Notes: generated from the letters alone by a model not told the origin. A DNA stretch of 64,000 nt from Isoperla grammatica (GCA_945910005.1 OX246747.1:17571010-17635009); one strand, 5' to 3'. Numbered from the stretch's first letter, positions 13,901-29,787 are shown. A program made the numbers and translations.

Positions 13901-16900
13901 CGTAGTCTCAGAAGTGAAGTGTCATAGACATATAAACGCAATTATCTTAGAGAAGGCGGAGTTTCTTGCAGTTTTGTATATTCCTGCTAATAACGGGTCT
14001 AATGCCAATGACGACGTAGTGTTCAACTCAATTAAACATACCCACGTCTTCTATCAAATCAAGAGTTTACATGTAAAAGCGTAGTCTCCGAAGTGAAGTG
14101 TCATAGACATATAAACGCAATTATCCTAGAGAAAACGGAGTTTCTTGCAGTTCTGTATATTCCTGATAATAAAGAGTCTAATGCTCATCACGACGGAGTG
14201 TTCAACTTAATTAAACATACCCACGTTTTCTATCAAATCAAGAGTTTACGTATAAAAGCGTTGTCTACGAAGTGAAGTGTCATAGACATATAAACGCAAT
14301 TATCTTAAAGAAGGCGGAGTTTTTGCAGTTCTGTATATTGCTGCTAATAGAGGGTCTAATGTTAATCACGACGGATCGTTCAACTCTATTAAACATACCC
14401 ACGTCTTCTATCAAATCAAGAGTTTACGTATAAAAGCGTAGTCTCCGAAGTGAAGTGGTATGGACAAAAACGCAATTATCTTAGAGAAGGCAGAGTTTCT
14501 TGCAGTTCTGTATAATCCTGCTAATAAGATGGTCTAATGCCAATTACGACGGAGTGTTCAACTCAATTAAACATACCCACGTCTTCTATCAAATCAAGAG
14601 TTTACGTGTAAAAGCGTAGTCTCCGAAGTGAAGTGTCATAGACATATAAACGCAATTATCCTAGAGAAGGCGGAGTTTCTTGCAGCTCTGTATATTCTTG
14701 CTAATAGAGGGTCTAATGCCAATAACAAAGGATCGTTCAAATTAATTAATCATACCCACGTATTCTATCAAATCAAGAGTTTACGTATAAAAGCGTAGTT
14801 TCCGAAGTGTAGTGGTATGGACATATAAACGCAAATATCTTAGAGAAGGCAGAGTTTCTTGCAGTTCTGTATATTCCTGCTAATAAGATGGTCTAATGTT
14901 AATCACGACAGAGTGTTCAACTCAATTAACCATATCCACGTCTTCTATCAAATCAAGAGTTTACATGTAAAAGCGTAGTCTCCGAAGTGAAGTGTCATAG
15001 ACATATAAACGCAATTATCTAATAGAAGGCGGAGTTTCTTGCAGTTCTGTGTATTCCTGCTAATAGAGGGTTTAATGCCAATAACGATGGAGTGTTCAAC
15101 TTAACATACCCACGTCGTCTATCAAATCAAGAGTTTACGTATAAAAGCGTAGTCTCCGAAGTGAAGTGGTACCGTATGGACATTTAAACGCAATTATCTA
15201 AGAGAAGGCGGAGTTTCTTGCAGTTCTGTATAATCCTGCTAATAGAGGGTCTTATGCCAATTACGACGGATTGTTCAAATCAATTAAACTAACCCACGTC
15301 TTCTATCAAATCAAGAGTTTACGTATAAAAGCGTAGTCTCCGAACTGAAGTGTCATAGACATATAAACGCAATTATCTTAGAGAAGGCGGAGTTTCTTGC
15401 AGTTCTGTATGTTCCTGCTAATAGAGGGTCTTATGCCAATAACGAAGGAGTGTTCAACTCAATTAACCATATCCACGTCTTCTATCAAATCAAGAGTTTA
15501 CGTATAAAAGCGTAGTCTTTGAAGTGAAGTGGTATGGACATATAAACGGAATTATCTAAGAGAAGGCGGAGTTTCTTGCAGTTCTGTGTATTCCTGCTAA
15601 TAAAGAGTCTATTGCCAATAACGACGAAGTGTTCAACTCAATTAAACATATCCACGTCTTCTATCAAATCAAGAGTTTACGTGTAAATGCGTAATCTACA
15701 AAGTGAAGTGTCATAGACATATAAACGCAATTATCCTAGAGAAGGCGGAGTTTCTTGCAGTTCTGTATATTCCTACTAATAGAGAGTCTAATGCCAATCA
15801 CGACGAAGTGTTCAATTTAATTAAACATACCCACGTCTTCTATCAAATCAAGAGTTTACATGTAAAAGCGTAGTCTCCGAAGTGAAGTGTCATAGACATA
15901 TAAACGCAATTATCCTAGAGAAGGCGGAGTTTCTTGCAAATCTGTATATTCCTGCTAATTAAGAGTCTAATGCCAATCACGACGGAGTGTTCAACTCAAT
16001 TAAACATACCCACGTCTTCTATCAAATCAAGAGTTTACGTATAAAAGCGTAGTCTCCGAAGTGAAGTGTCATAGACATATAAACCTAATTATCTTAGACA
16101 AGGCGGAGTTTCTTGCAGTTCTGTATATTCCTGCTAATAAAGTGTCGTATGCCAATAACGACGGAGTGTTGAAATCAATTAAACATACCCACGTCTTCTA
16201 TCAAATCAAGAGTTTACATGTAAAAGCGTAGTCTCCGAAGTGAAGTGTCATAGACATATAAACCTAATTATCTTAGAGAAGGCGGAGTTTCTTGCAGTTC
16301 TGTATATTTCTGCTATAGAGTGTCGTATGCCAATAACGACGGAGTGTTGAAATCAATTAAACATACCCACGTCTTCTATCAAATCAAGAGTTTACATGTA
16401 AAAGCGTAGTCTCCAAAGTGTAGTGGTATGGACATATAAACGCAATTATCTTAGAGAAGGTGGAGCTTCTTGCAGTTCTGTAGTTTCTTGCTAATAGAGG
16501 GTCTAATGCCAATAACGACAGAGTGTTCAACTCCATTAAACATACCCACGTCTTCTATCAAATCAAGAGTTTACGTATAAAAGCGTAGTCTCCGAAGTGT
16601 AGTGGTGTGGACATATAAACGCAATTATCTTAAAAAAAAGCAGAGTTTCTTGCAAATCTGTATATTCCTGCTAATAGCGGGTCTAATGCCAATAACGACG
16701 GAGTGTTCAACTTAATTAAACATACCCACGTCTTTTATCAAATCAAGAGTTTACATGTAAAAGCATAGTCTCCGAAGTGTAGTGGTATGGACATATAAAC
16801 GCAATTATCTTAGAGAAGGCGGAGCGTCTTGCAGTTCTGTATATTCCTAGTAATAGAGGGTCTAATGCCAATAACGACGGAGTGTTCAACTCAATTAAAA

Positions 16901-19900
16901 ATATCCACGTCTTCTATCAAATCAAGAGTTTACATGTAAAAGCGTAGTTTCCGAAGTGAAGTGTCATAGACATAAAAACGCAATTATCCTAGAGAAGGCG
17001 GAGTTTCTTGCAGTTCTGTATATAACTGCTAATAGAAGCTTTAATGCTTATAACGACGGAGTGATCAATTCAATTAAACATACCCACGTATTCTATCAAA
17101 TCAAGAGTTTACGTATAAAAGCGTTGACTCCGAAGTGTAGTGGTATGGACATATAAACGCAATTATCTTAGAAAAGGCGGAGTTTCTCACAGTTCTGTAT
17201 ATTCCTGCTAATAGAGGGTCTATTGCCATAAACGACGGAGTGTTCAACTTAAATAAACATACCCACGTATTCTATCAAATCAAGAGTTTACGTATAAAAA
17301 CGTTGTCTCCGAAGGGTAGTGTCATGAACTTAACGCAATTATCTTAGAGAAGGTGGAGTTTCTTGCAGTTCTGTATATTCTTGCTAATAGAGGGTCAATT
17401 GCCAATAACGACGGATTGTTAAACTCAATTAAACATACCCAAGTCTTCTTTCAAATCAAGAGTTTACATGTAAAAGCGTAGTCTCCGAAATGAAGTGTCA
17501 TAGACATATAAACGCAATTATCTTAGAAAAGGCGGAGTTTCTTGCAGTTCTGTATATTCCTGCTAATAGAGGGTCTAATGCCAATGACGACGTAGTGTTC
17601 AACTCAATTAAACATACCCACGTCTTCTATCAAATCAAGAGTTTACATGTAAAAGCGTAGTCTCCCAAGTGAAGTGTCATAGACATATAAACGCAATTAT
17701 CTTAGAGAAGGCGGAGTTTCTTGCAGTTCTGTATATTCCTGCTAATAGAGGGTCTAATGCCAATGACGACGTAGTGTACAACTCAATTAACCATACCCAC
17801 GTCTTCTATCAACTCAAGAGTTTACGTATAAAAGCGTATTCTCCGAAGTGTAGTGGTATGGACATATAAACGCAATTATCTTAGAGAAGGCGGAGTTTTT
17901 TACAGTTCTGTATATTCCTGCTAATAGAGGGTCTATTGCCAATAACGACGGATTGTTAAACTCAATTAAACATACCCACGTATTCTATCAAATCAAGAGT
18001 TTACTTATAAAAGCGTAGTCTTTGAAGTGAAGTGGTATGGACATATAAACGCAATTATCTAAGAGAAGGCGGTATTTCTTGCAGTTCTGTGTATTACTGC
18101 TAATAGAGAGTCTAATGCCAATAACGACAGAGTGTTCAACTTAATTAAACATACCCACGTATTCTATCAAATCAAGAGTTTACGTATAAAAGCGTTGTCT
18201 CCGAAGGGTAGTGTCATGGACTTAACGGAATTATCTTAGAAAAGGCGGAGTTTCTTGCAGTTCTGTATCTTCCTGCTAATAGAGAGTCTAATGCCAATCA
18301 CGACGGAGTGTTCAACTTAATTAAACATACCCACGTATTCTATCAAATCAAGAGTTTACGTATAAAAGCGTTGTCTCCGAAGGGTAGTGTAATGGACTTA
18401 ACGCAATTATCTTAGAGAAGGTGGAGTTTCTTGCAGTTCTGTATATTCTTGCTAATAGAGGGTCTATTGCCAATAACGACGGAGTGTTGAACTCAATTAA
18501 ACATACCCACGTCTTCGATCAAATCAAGAGTTTACATGTAAAAGCGTAGTCTCAGAAGTGAAGTGTCATAGACATATAAACGCAATTATCTTAGAGAAGG
18601 CGGAGTTTCTTGCAGTTCTGTATATTCCTGCTAATAACGGGTCTAATGCCAATGACGACGTAGTGTTCAACTCAATTAAACATACCCACGTCTTCTATCA
18701 AATCAAGAGTTTACATGTAAAAGCGTAGTCTCCGAAGTGAAGTGTCATAGACATATAAACGCAATTATCCTAGAGAAAACGGAATTTCTTGCAGTTCTGT
18801 ATATTCCTGATAATAAAGAGTCTAATGCTTATCACGACGGAGTGTTCAACTTAATTAAACATACCCACGTTTTCTATCAAATCAAGAGTTTACATGTAAA
18901 AGCGTAGTCTCCGAAGTGAAGTGTCTTAGACATATAAACGCAATTATCTTAGAGAAGGCGGAGTTTCTTGCAGTTCTGTATACTCTTGCTCAAAGAGGGT
19001 CTAATGCCAATTACGACGTAGTGTACAAGTCAATTAAACATACCCACGTCTTCTTTCAAATCAAGAGTTTACGTATAAAAGCGAAGTCTCCGAAGTGAAG
19101 TGTCATAGACATATAAACGCAATTATCTTAGACAAGGCGGAGTTTCTTGCAGTTCTGTATATTCCTGCTAATAGAGGGTCTAACGCCAATTACGACGGAG
19201 TGTTCAACTTAAGTTAACATACCCACGATTTCTATCAAATCAAGGCTTTACGTATAAAAGCGTAGTCTCCGAAGTGAAAAGTCATAGACATATAAACGCA
19301 ATTATCTAAGAGAAGGCGGAGCTTCTTGCAGTTCTGTGTATTCCTGCTAATAGAGGGTCTAATGCTTATTACGATGAAGTGTTCAACTCAATTAACCATA
19401 CCCACGTCTTCTATCAAATCAAGAGTTTACGTATAAAAGCGTAGTCTCCGAAGTGTTGTGGTACCGTATGGACATATAAACGCAATTATCTAAAAGAAGG
19501 CGGAGTTTCTTGCAGTTCTGTATATTCTTGCTAATAAAGGGTCTAATGCTTATAACGACGGAGTGTTCAATTCAATTAACCATATCCACGTCTTCTATCA
19601 AATCAAGAGTTTACGTGTAAATGCGGAATCTACGAAGTGAAGTGTCATAGACATATAAACGCAATTATCCTAGATAAGGCGGAGTTTCTTGCAGTTCTGT
19701 ATATTCCTGCTAATATAGAGTCTAATGCCAATCACGACGGAGTGTTCAACTCAATTAAACATACCCAAGTCTTCTATCAAATCAAGAGTTTACGTATAAA
19801 AGCGTAGTCTCCGAAGTGAAGTGTCATAGACATATAAACCTAATTATCTAAGACAAGGCGGAGTTTCTTGCAGTTCTGTATATTCCTGCTAATAGAGTGT

Positions 19901-22900
19901 CGTATGCCAATAACGACGGAGTGTTGAAATCAATTAAACATACCCACGTCTTCTATCAAATCAAGAGTTTACATGTAAAAGCGTAGTCTCCGAAGTGAAG
20001 TGTCATAGATATATAAACCTAATTATCTTAGAGAAGGCGGAGTTTCTTGCAGTTCTGTGTATTCCTGCTAAAAGAATGTCGTATGCCAATAACGACGGAG
20101 TGTTAAAATCAATTAAACATACCCACGTCTTCTATCAAATCAAGAGTTTACATGTAAAAGCGTAGTCTCCAAAGTGTAGTGGTATGGACATATAAACGCA
20201 ATTATCTTGAGAAGGCGGAGCTCTTGCAGTTCTGTATATTTCTGCTAAAAGAGGGTCTAATGCCAATTACGACGGAGTGTTGAATTCAATTTAACATGCC
20301 CACATCTTCTATCAAATCAAGAGTTTACATGTAAAAGCGTAGTCTCCGAAGTGTAGTGGTATGGACATATAAACGCAATTATCTTAGAGAAGGCGGAGCT
20401 TCTTGCAGTTCTGTATATTCCTGCTAATAGAGAGTCTAATGCCAATTACGACGAACTGTTCAACTCAATTTAACATACCCACGTCGTCGATCAAATCAAG
20501 AGTTTACGTGTAAAAGCGTAGTCTCCGAAGTGAAGTGTCATAGACATATACACGCAATTATCTAAGAGAAGGCAGAGTTTCTTGCAGTTCTGTATATTCC
20601 TGCTAATAGAGGGTCTAATGCCAATAACGACGGAGTGTTCAACTCAATTAACCATATCCACGTCTTCTATCAAATCAAGAGTTTACATGTAAAAGCGTAA
20701 TCTACGAAGTGAAGTGTAATAGACATATAAACGCAAATATCCTAGAGAAGGCGGAGTTTCTTGCAGTTCTGTGTATTCCTGCTAATAGAAGGTTAAATGC
20801 TAATAACGACGGAGTGTTCAACTCAATTAAACATACCCACGTATTCTATCAAATCAAGAGTTTACGTATAAAAGCGTTGACTCCGAAGTGTAGTGGTATG
20901 GACATATAAACGCAATTATCTTAAAAAAGGCGGAGTTTCTCACAGTTCTGTATATTCCTGCTAATAGAGGGTCTATTGCCAATAACGACGGAGTGTTCAA
21001 CTCATTTAAACATACCCACGTATTCTATCAAATCAAGAGTTTACATGTAAAAGCATAGTCTCCGAAATGAAGTGTCATAGACGTATAAACGCAATTATCT
21101 TAGAGAAGGCGGAGTTTCTTGCAGTTCTGTATATTCCTGCTAATAGAGGGTCTAATGCCAATGACGACGTAGTGTTCAACTCAATTAAACATACCCACGT
21201 CTTCTATCAAATCAAGAGTTTACATGTAAAAGCGAAGTCTCCGAAGTGAAGTGTCATAGACATATAAACGCAATTATCTTAGAGAAGGCGGAGTTTCTTG
21301 CAGTTCTGTACATTTTTGCTAATAGAGGGTCTAATGTTAATGACGACGTAGTGTACAACTCAATTAACCATACCCACGTCTTCTATCAAATCAAGAGTTT
21401 ACGTATAAAAGCGTATTCTCCGAAGTGTAGTGGTATGGACATATAAACGCAATTATCTTAGAGAAGGCGGGGTTTTTTACAGTTCTGTATATTCCTGCTA
21501 ATAGACGGTCTATTGCCAATAACGACGGAGTGTTAAACTCAATTAAACATACCCACGTATTCTATCAAATCAAGAGTTTACGTATAAAAGCGTAGTCTTT
21601 GAAGTGAAGTGGTATGGACATATAAACGCAATTATCTAAGAGAAGGCGGAGTTTCTTGCAGTTCTGTGTATTCCTGCTAATAGCGGGTCTAATGCCAATA
21701 ACGACGGAGTGTTCAACTTAATTAAACATACCCACGTATTCTATCAAATCAAGAGTTTACGTATAAAAGCGTTGTCTCCGAAGGGTAGTGTCATGGACTT
21801 AACGCAATTGTCTTAAAGAAGGTGGAGTTTCTTGCAGTTCTGTATATTCTTGCTAATAGAGGGTCTATTGCCAATTACGACGGAGTGTTGAACTCAATTA
21901 AACATACCCACGTCTTCTATCAAATCAAGAGTTTACATGTAAAAGCGTAGTCTCCGAAGTGAAGTGTCATAGACATATAAACGCAATTATCTTAGAGAAG
22001 GCGGAGTTTCTTGCAGTTCTGTATATTCCTGCTAATAGAGGGTCTAATGCCAATGACGACGTAGTGTTCAACTCAATTAAACATACCCACGTCTTCTATC
22101 AAATCAAGAGTTTACATGTAAAAGCGTAGTCTCCGAAGTGAAGTGTCATAGACATATAAACGCAATTATCCTAGAGAAGGCGAAGTTTTTTGCAGTTCTG
22201 TATATTCCTGCTAATAAAGAGTCTAATGCTTATCACGACGGAGTGTTCAACTTAATTAAACATACCCACGTATTCTATCAAATCAAGAGTTTACGTATAA
22301 AAGCGTTGTCTCCGAAGTGAAGTGTCATAGACATATAAACGCAATTATACTAGAGAAGGCGGAGTTTTTGCAGTTCTGTATATTCCTGCTAATGGAGGGT
22401 CTAATGCCAATAACGATGGATCGTTCAACTCCATTAAACATACCCACGTCTTCTATCAAATAAAGAGTTTACGTATAAAAGCGTAGTCTCCGAAGTGAAG
22501 TGGTTGTGACATATAAACGCAATTATCTTAGAGAAGGCAGAGTTTCTTGCAGTTCTGTATAATCCTGCTAATAAGATGGTCTAATGCCAATTACGACGGA
22601 GTGTTCAACTCAATTAACCATATCCACGTCTTCTATCAAATCAAGAGTTCTCGTGTAAAAGCGTAGTCTCCGAAGTGAAGTGTCATAGACATATAAACGC
22701 AATTATCTAAGAGAAGGCGGAGTTTCTTGCAGTTCTGTGTATTTCTGCTAATAGAGGGTCTAATGCCAATCACAATGTAGTGTTCAACTAAATTAAACAT
22801 ACCCACGTCTTCTATCAAATCAAGAGTTTACGTGTAAAAGCGTAGTCTCCGAAGTGAAGTGTCATAGACATATAAACGCAATTATCTAAAAGAAGGCGGA

Positions 22901-25900
22901 GTTTCTTGCAGCTCTGTATATTCTTGCTAATAGATGTTCTAATGCCAATAACAAAGGATCGTTCAAATCAATTAATCATACCCACGTATTCTATCAAATC
23001 AAGAGTTTACGTATAAAAGCGAAGTTTCCGAAGTGTAGTGGTATGGACATATAAACGCAAATATCTTAGAGAAGGCAGAGTTTCTTGCAGTTCTGTATAT
23101 TCCTGCTAATAAGATGGTCTAATGTTAATCACGACAAAGTGTTCAACATAGTTAAACATACCCACGTATTCTATCAAATCAAGAGTTTACGTATAAAAGC
23201 GTTGTCTCTGAAGGGTAGTGTCATGGACTTAACGCAATTATCTTAGAGAAAGTGGAGTTTCTTGCAGTTCTGTATATTCCTGCTAATAGAGGGTCTAATG
23301 CCAATAACGACAGAGTGTTCAACTCAATTAACCATATCCACGTCTTCTATCAAATCAAGAGTTTACGTATAAAAGCGTAGTCTCCGTAGTGAAGTGGTAC
23401 CGTATGGACATATAAACGCAATTATCTAAGAGAAGGCGGAGTTTCTTGCAGTTCTGTATATTCCTGCTAATAGAGGGTCTAATGCCAATTACAACGGATT
23501 GTTTAAATCAATTAAACTAACCCACGTCTTCTATCAAATCAAGAGTTTACGTATAAAAGCGTAGTCTCCGAAGTGAAGTGTCATAGACATATAAACGCAA
23601 TTATCTTAGAGAAGGCGGAGTTTCTTGCAGTTCTGTATATTCTTGCTAATAGAGGGTCTAATGCCAATAACGACGGAGTGTTCAACTCAATTAACCATAT
23701 CCACGTCTTCTATCAAATCAAGAGTTTACGTAAAAAAGCGTAGTCTTTGAAGTGAAGTGGTATGGACATATAAACACAATTATCTAAGAGAAGGCGAAGT
23801 TTCTTGCAGTTCTGTGTATTCCTGCTAATAGAGGGTCTATTGCCAATAACGACGAAGTGTTCAACTCAATTAAACATATCCACGTCTTCTATCAAAACAA
23901 GAGTTTACGTGTAAATGCGTAATCTACGAAGTGAAGTGTCATAGACATATAAACGCAATTATCCTAGAGAAGGAGGAGTTTCTTGCAGTTCTGTATATTT
24001 CTGCTAATAAAGAGTTTTATGCCAATCACGACGGAGTGTTCAACTCAATTAAACATACCCACGTCTTCTATCATATCAAGAGTTTACGTATAAAAGCGTA
24101 GTCTCCGAAGTGAAGTGTCATAGACATATAAACCTAATTATCTTAGACAAGGCGGAGTTCCTTGCAGTTCTGTATATTCTTGCTAATAGAGTGTCGTATG
24201 CCAATAACGACGGAGTGTTAAAATCAATTAAACATACCCACGTCTTCTATCAAATCAAGAGTTTATATGTAAAAGCGTAGTCTCCAAAGTGTAGTGGTAT
24301 GGACATATAAACGCAATTATCTTAGAGAAGGCGGAGCTTCTTGCAGTTCTGTATATTCCTGCTAATAGAGGGTCTAATGCCAATTACGACGGAGTGTTGA
24401 ACTCAATTAAACATGCCCACATCTTCTATCAAATCAAGAGTTTACATGTAAAAGCGTAGTCTCCGAAGTGTAGTGGTATGGACATATAAACGCAATTATC
24501 TTAGAGAAGGCGGAGCTTCTTGCAGTTCTGTATATTCCTGCTAATAGAAGGTCTAATGCCAATCACGACGGAGTGTTCAACTTAATTAAACATACCCACG
24601 TATTCTATCAAATCAAGAGTTTACGTATAAAAGCGTTGTCTCCGAAGGGTAGTGTAATGGACTTAACGCAATTATCTTAGAGAAGGTGGAGTTTCTTGCA
24701 GTTCTGTATATTCTTGCTAATAGAGGGTCTATTGCCAATAACGAAGGAGTGTTGAACTCAATTAAACATACCCACGTCTTCGATCAAATCAAGAGTTTAC
24801 ATGTAAAAGCGTAGTCTCAGAAGTGAAGTGTCATAGACATATAAACGCAATTATCTTAGAGAAGGCGGAGTTTCTTGCAGTTTTGTATATTCCTGCTAAT
24901 AACGGGTCTAATGCCAATGACGACGTAGTGTTCAACTCAATTAAACATACCCACGTCTTCTATCAAATCAAGAGTTTACATGTAAAAGCGTAGTCTCCGA
25001 AGTGAAGTGTCATAGACATATAAACGCAATTATCCTAGAGAAAACGGAGTTTCTTGCAGTTCTGTATATTCCTGATAATAAAGAGTCTAATGCTCATCAC
25101 GACGGAGTGTTCAACTTAATTAAACATACCCACGTTTTCTATCAAATCAAGAGTTTACGTATAAAAGCGTTGTCTACGAAGTGAAGTGTCATAGACATAT
25201 AAACGCAATTATCTTAAAGAAGGCGGAGTTTTTGCAGTTCTGTATATTGCTGCTAATAGAGGGTCTAATGTTAATCACGACGGATCGTTCAACTCTATTA
25301 AACATACCCACGTCTTCTATCAAATCAAGAGTTTACGTATAAAAGCGTAGTCTCCGAAGTGAAGTGGTATGGACAAAAACGCAATTATCTTAGAGAAGGC
25401 AGAGTTTCTTGCAGTTCTGTATAATCCTGCTAATAAGATGGTCTAATGCCAATTACGACGGAGTGTTCAACTCAATTAAACATACCCACGTCTTCTATCA
25501 AATCAAGAGTTTACGTGTAAAAGCGTAGTCTCCGAAGTGAAGTGTCATAGACATATAAACGCAATTATCCTAGAGAAGGCGGAGTTTCTTGCAGCTCTGT
25601 ATATTCTTGCTAATAGAGGGTCTAATGCCAATAACAAAGGATCGTTCAAATTAATTAATCATACCCACGTATTCTATCAAATCAAGAGTTTACGTATAAA
25701 AGCGTAGTTTCCGAAGTGTAGTGGTATGGACATATAAACGCAAATATCTTAGAGAAGGCAGAGTTTCTTGCAGTTCTGTATATTCCTGCTAATAAGATGG
25801 TCTAATGTTAATCACGACAGAGTGTTCAACTCAATTAACCATATCCACGTCTTCTATCAAATCAAGAGTTTACATGTAAAAGCGTAGTCTCCGAAGTGAA

Positions 25901-28900
25901 GTGTCATAGACATATAAACGCAATTATCTAATAGAAGGCGGAGTTTCTTGCAGTTCTGTGTATTCCTGCTAATAGAGGGTTTAATGCCAATAACGATGGA
26001 GTGTTCAACTTAACATACCCACGTCGTCTATCAAATCAAGAGTTTACGTATAAAAGCGTAGTCTCCGAAGTGAAGTGGTACCGTATGGACATTTAAACGC
26101 AATTATCTAAGAGAAGGCGGAGTTTCTTGCAGTTCTGTATAATCCTGCTAATAGAGGGTCTAATGCCAATTACGACGGATTGTTCAAATCAATTAAACTA
26201 ACCCACGTCTTCTATCAAATCAAGAGTTTACGTATAAAAGCGTAGTCTCCGAACTGAAGTGTCATAGACATATAAACGCAATTATCTTAGAGAAGGCGGA
26301 GTTTCTTGCAGTTCTGTATGTTCCTGCTAATAGAGGGTCTTATGCCAATAACGAAGGAGTGTTCAACTCAATTAACCATATCCACGTCTTCTATCAAATC
26401 AAGAGTTTACGTATAAAAGCGTAGTCTTTGAAGTGAAGTGGTATGGACATATAAACGGAATTATCTAAGAGAAGGCGGAGTTTCTTGCAGTTCTGTGTAT
26501 TCCTGCTAATAAAGAGTCTATTGCCAATAACGACGAAGTGTTCAACTCAATTAAACATATCCACGTCTTCTATCAAATCAAGAGTTTACGTGTAAATGCG
26601 TAATCTACAAAGTGAAGTGTCATAGACATATAAACGCAATTATCCTAGAGAAGGCGGAGTTTCTTGCAGTTCTGTATATTCCTACTAATAGAGAGTCTAA
26701 TGCCAATCACGACGAAGTGTTCAATTTAATTAAACATACCCACGTCTTCTATCAAATCAAGAGTTTACATGTAAAAGCGTAGTCTCCGAAGTGAAGTGTC
26801 ATAGACATATAAACGCAATTATCCTAGAGAAGGCGGAGTTTCTTGCAAATCTGTATATTCCTGCTAATTAAGAGTCTAATGCCAATCACGACGGAGTGTT
26901 CAACTCAATTAAACATACCCACGTCTTCTATCAAATCAAGAGTTTACGTATAAAAGCGTAGTCTCCGAAGTGAAGTGTCATAGACATATAAACCTAATTA
27001 TCTTAGACAAGGCGGAGTTTCTTGCAGTTCTGTATATTCCTGCTAATAAAGTGTCGTATGCCAATAACGACGGAGTGTTGAAATCAATTAAACATACCCA
27101 CGTCTTCTATCAAATCAAGAGTTTACATGTAAAAGCGTAGTCTCCGAAGTGAAGTGTCATAGACATATAAACCTAATTATCTTAGAGAAGGCGGAGTTTC
27201 TTGCAGTTCTGTATATTTCTGCTATAGAGTGTCGTATGCCAATAACGACGGAGTGTTGAAATCAATTAAACATACCCACGTCTTCTATCAAATCAAGAGT
27301 TTACATGTAAAAGCGTAGTCTCCAAAGTGTAGTGGTATGGACATATAAACGCAATTATCTTAGAGAAGGTGGAGCTTCTTGCAGTTCTGTAGTTTCTTGC
27401 TAATAGAGGGTCTAATGCCAATAACGACAGAGTGTTCAACTCCATTAAACATACCCACGTCTTCTATCAAATCAAGAGTTTACGTATAAAAGCGTAGTCT
27501 CCGAAGTGTAGTGGTGTGGACATATAAACGCAATTATCTTAAAAAAAAGCAGAGTTTCTTGCAAATCTGTATATTCCTGCTAATAGCGGGTCTAATGCCA
27601 ATAACGACGGAGTGTTCAACTTAATTAAACATACCCACGTCTTTTATCAAATCAAGAGTTTACATGTAAAAGCATAGTCTCCGAAGTGTAGTGGTATGGA
27701 CATATAAACGCAATTATCTTAGAGAAGGCGGAGCGTCTTGCAGTTCTGTATATTCCTAGTAATAGAGGGTCTAATGCCAATAACGACGGAGTGTTCAACT
27801 CAATTAAAAATATCCACGTCTTCTATCAAATCAAGAGTTTACATGTAAAAGCGTAGTTTCCGAAGTGAAGTGTCATAGACATAAAAACGCAATTATCCTA
27901 GAGAAGGCGGAGTTTCTTGCAGTTCTGTATATAACTGCTAATAGAAGCTTTAATGCTTATAACGACGGAGTGATCAATTCAATTAAACATACCCACGTAT
28001 TCTATCAAATCAAGAGTTTACGTATAAAAGCGTTGACTCCGAAGTGTAGTGGTATGGACATATAAACGCAATTATCTTAGAAAAGGCGGAGTTTCTCACA
28101 GTTCTGTATATTCCTGCTAATAGAGGGTCTATTGCCATAAACGACGGAGTGTTCAACTTAAATAAACATACCCACGTATTCTATCAAATCAAGAGTTTAC
28201 GTATAAAAACGTTGTCTCCGAAGGGTAGTGTCATGAACTTAACGCAATTATCTTAGAGAAGGTGGAGTTTCTTGCAGTTCTGTATATTCTTGCTAATAGA
28301 GGGTCAATTGCCAATAACGACGGATTGTTAAACTCAATTAAACATACCCAAGTCTTCTTTCAAATCAAGAGTTTACATGTAAAAGCGTAGTCTCCGAAAT
28401 GAAGTGTCATAGACATATAAACGCAATTATCTTAGAAAAGGCGGAGTTTCTTGCAGTTCTGTATATTCCTGCTAATAGAGGGTCTAATGCCAATGACGAC
28501 GTAGTGTTCAACTCAATTAAACATACCCACGTCTTCTATCAAATCAAGAGTTTACATGTAAAAGCGTAGTCTCCCAAGTGAAGTGTCATAGACATATAAA
28601 CGCAATTATCTTAGAGAAGGCGGAGTTTCTTGCAGTTCTGTATATTCCTGCTAATAGAGGGTCTAATGCCAATGACGACGTAGTGTACAACTCAATTAAC
28701 CATACCCACGTCTTCTATCAACTCAAGAGTTTACGTATAAAAGCGTATTCTCCGAAGTGTAGTGGTATGGACATATAAACGCAATTATCTTAGAGAAGGC
28801 GGAGTTTTTTACAGTTCTGTATATTCCTGCTAATAGAGGGTCTATTGCCAATAACGACGGATTGTTAAACTCAATTAAACATACCCACGTATTCTATCAA

Positions 28901-29787
28901 ATCAAGAGTTTACTTATAAAAGCGTAGTCTTTGAAGTGAAGTGGTATGGACATATAAACGCAATTATCTAAGAGAAGGCGGTATTTCTTGCAGTTCTGTG
29001 TATTACTGCTAATAGAGAGTCTAATGCCAATAACGACAGAGTGTTCAACTTAATTAAACATACCCACGTATTCTATCAAATCAAGAGTTTACGTATAAAA
29101 GCGTTGTCTCCGAAGGGTAGTGTCATGGACTTAACGGAATTATCTTAGAAAAGGCGGAGTTTCTTGCAGTTCTGTATCTTCCTGCTAATAGAGAGTCTAA
29201 TGCCAATCACGACGGAGTGTTCAACTTAATTAAACATACCCACGTATTCTATCAAATCAAGAGTTTACGTATAAAAGCGTTGTCTCCGAAGGGTAGTGTA
29301 ATGGACTTAACGCAATTATCTTAGAGAAGGTGGAGTTTCTTGCAGTTCTGTATATTCTTGCTAATAGAGGGTCTATTGCCAATAACGACGGAGTGTTGAA
29401 CTCAATTAAACATACCCACGTCTTCGATCAAATCAAGAGTTTACATGTAAAAGCGTAGTCTCAGAAGTGAAGTGTCATAGACATATAAACGCAATTATCT
29501 TAGAGAAGGCGGAGTTTCTTGCAGTTCTGTATATTCCTGCTAATAACGGGTCTAATGCCAATGACGACGTAGTGTTCAACTCAATTAAACATACCCACGT
29601 CTTCTATCAAATCAAGAGTTTACATGTAAAAGCGTAGTCTCCGAAGTGAAGTGTCATAGACATATAAACGCAATTATCCTAGAGAAAACGGAATTTCTTG
29701 CAGTTCTGTATATTCCTGATAATAAAGAGTCTAATGCTTATCACGACGGAGTGTTCAACTTAATTAAACATACCCACGTTTTCTATC
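7970..29787 (+). repeat. Tandem duplication of a 10,909-bp satellite block (61 monomers)
   Basis: Variant monomers recur at an offset of exactly 10909 bp: 8007 and 18916, 9800 and 20709, 10337 and 21246, 11229 and 22138, 14093 and 25002, 16956 and 27865, 17669 and 28578. The first copy covers about 7970-18878 and the second about 18879-29787. At the internal junction near 18880 a monomer of one type (CGTTTTCTATC) continues as another type (TTACATGTAAAAGCG). In the second copy the monomer at the matching point, near 29787, continues normally. The copies differ by only scattered bases (for example GCTAAAAG near 8060 against GCTCAAAG near 18990). Confidence 0.9.
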
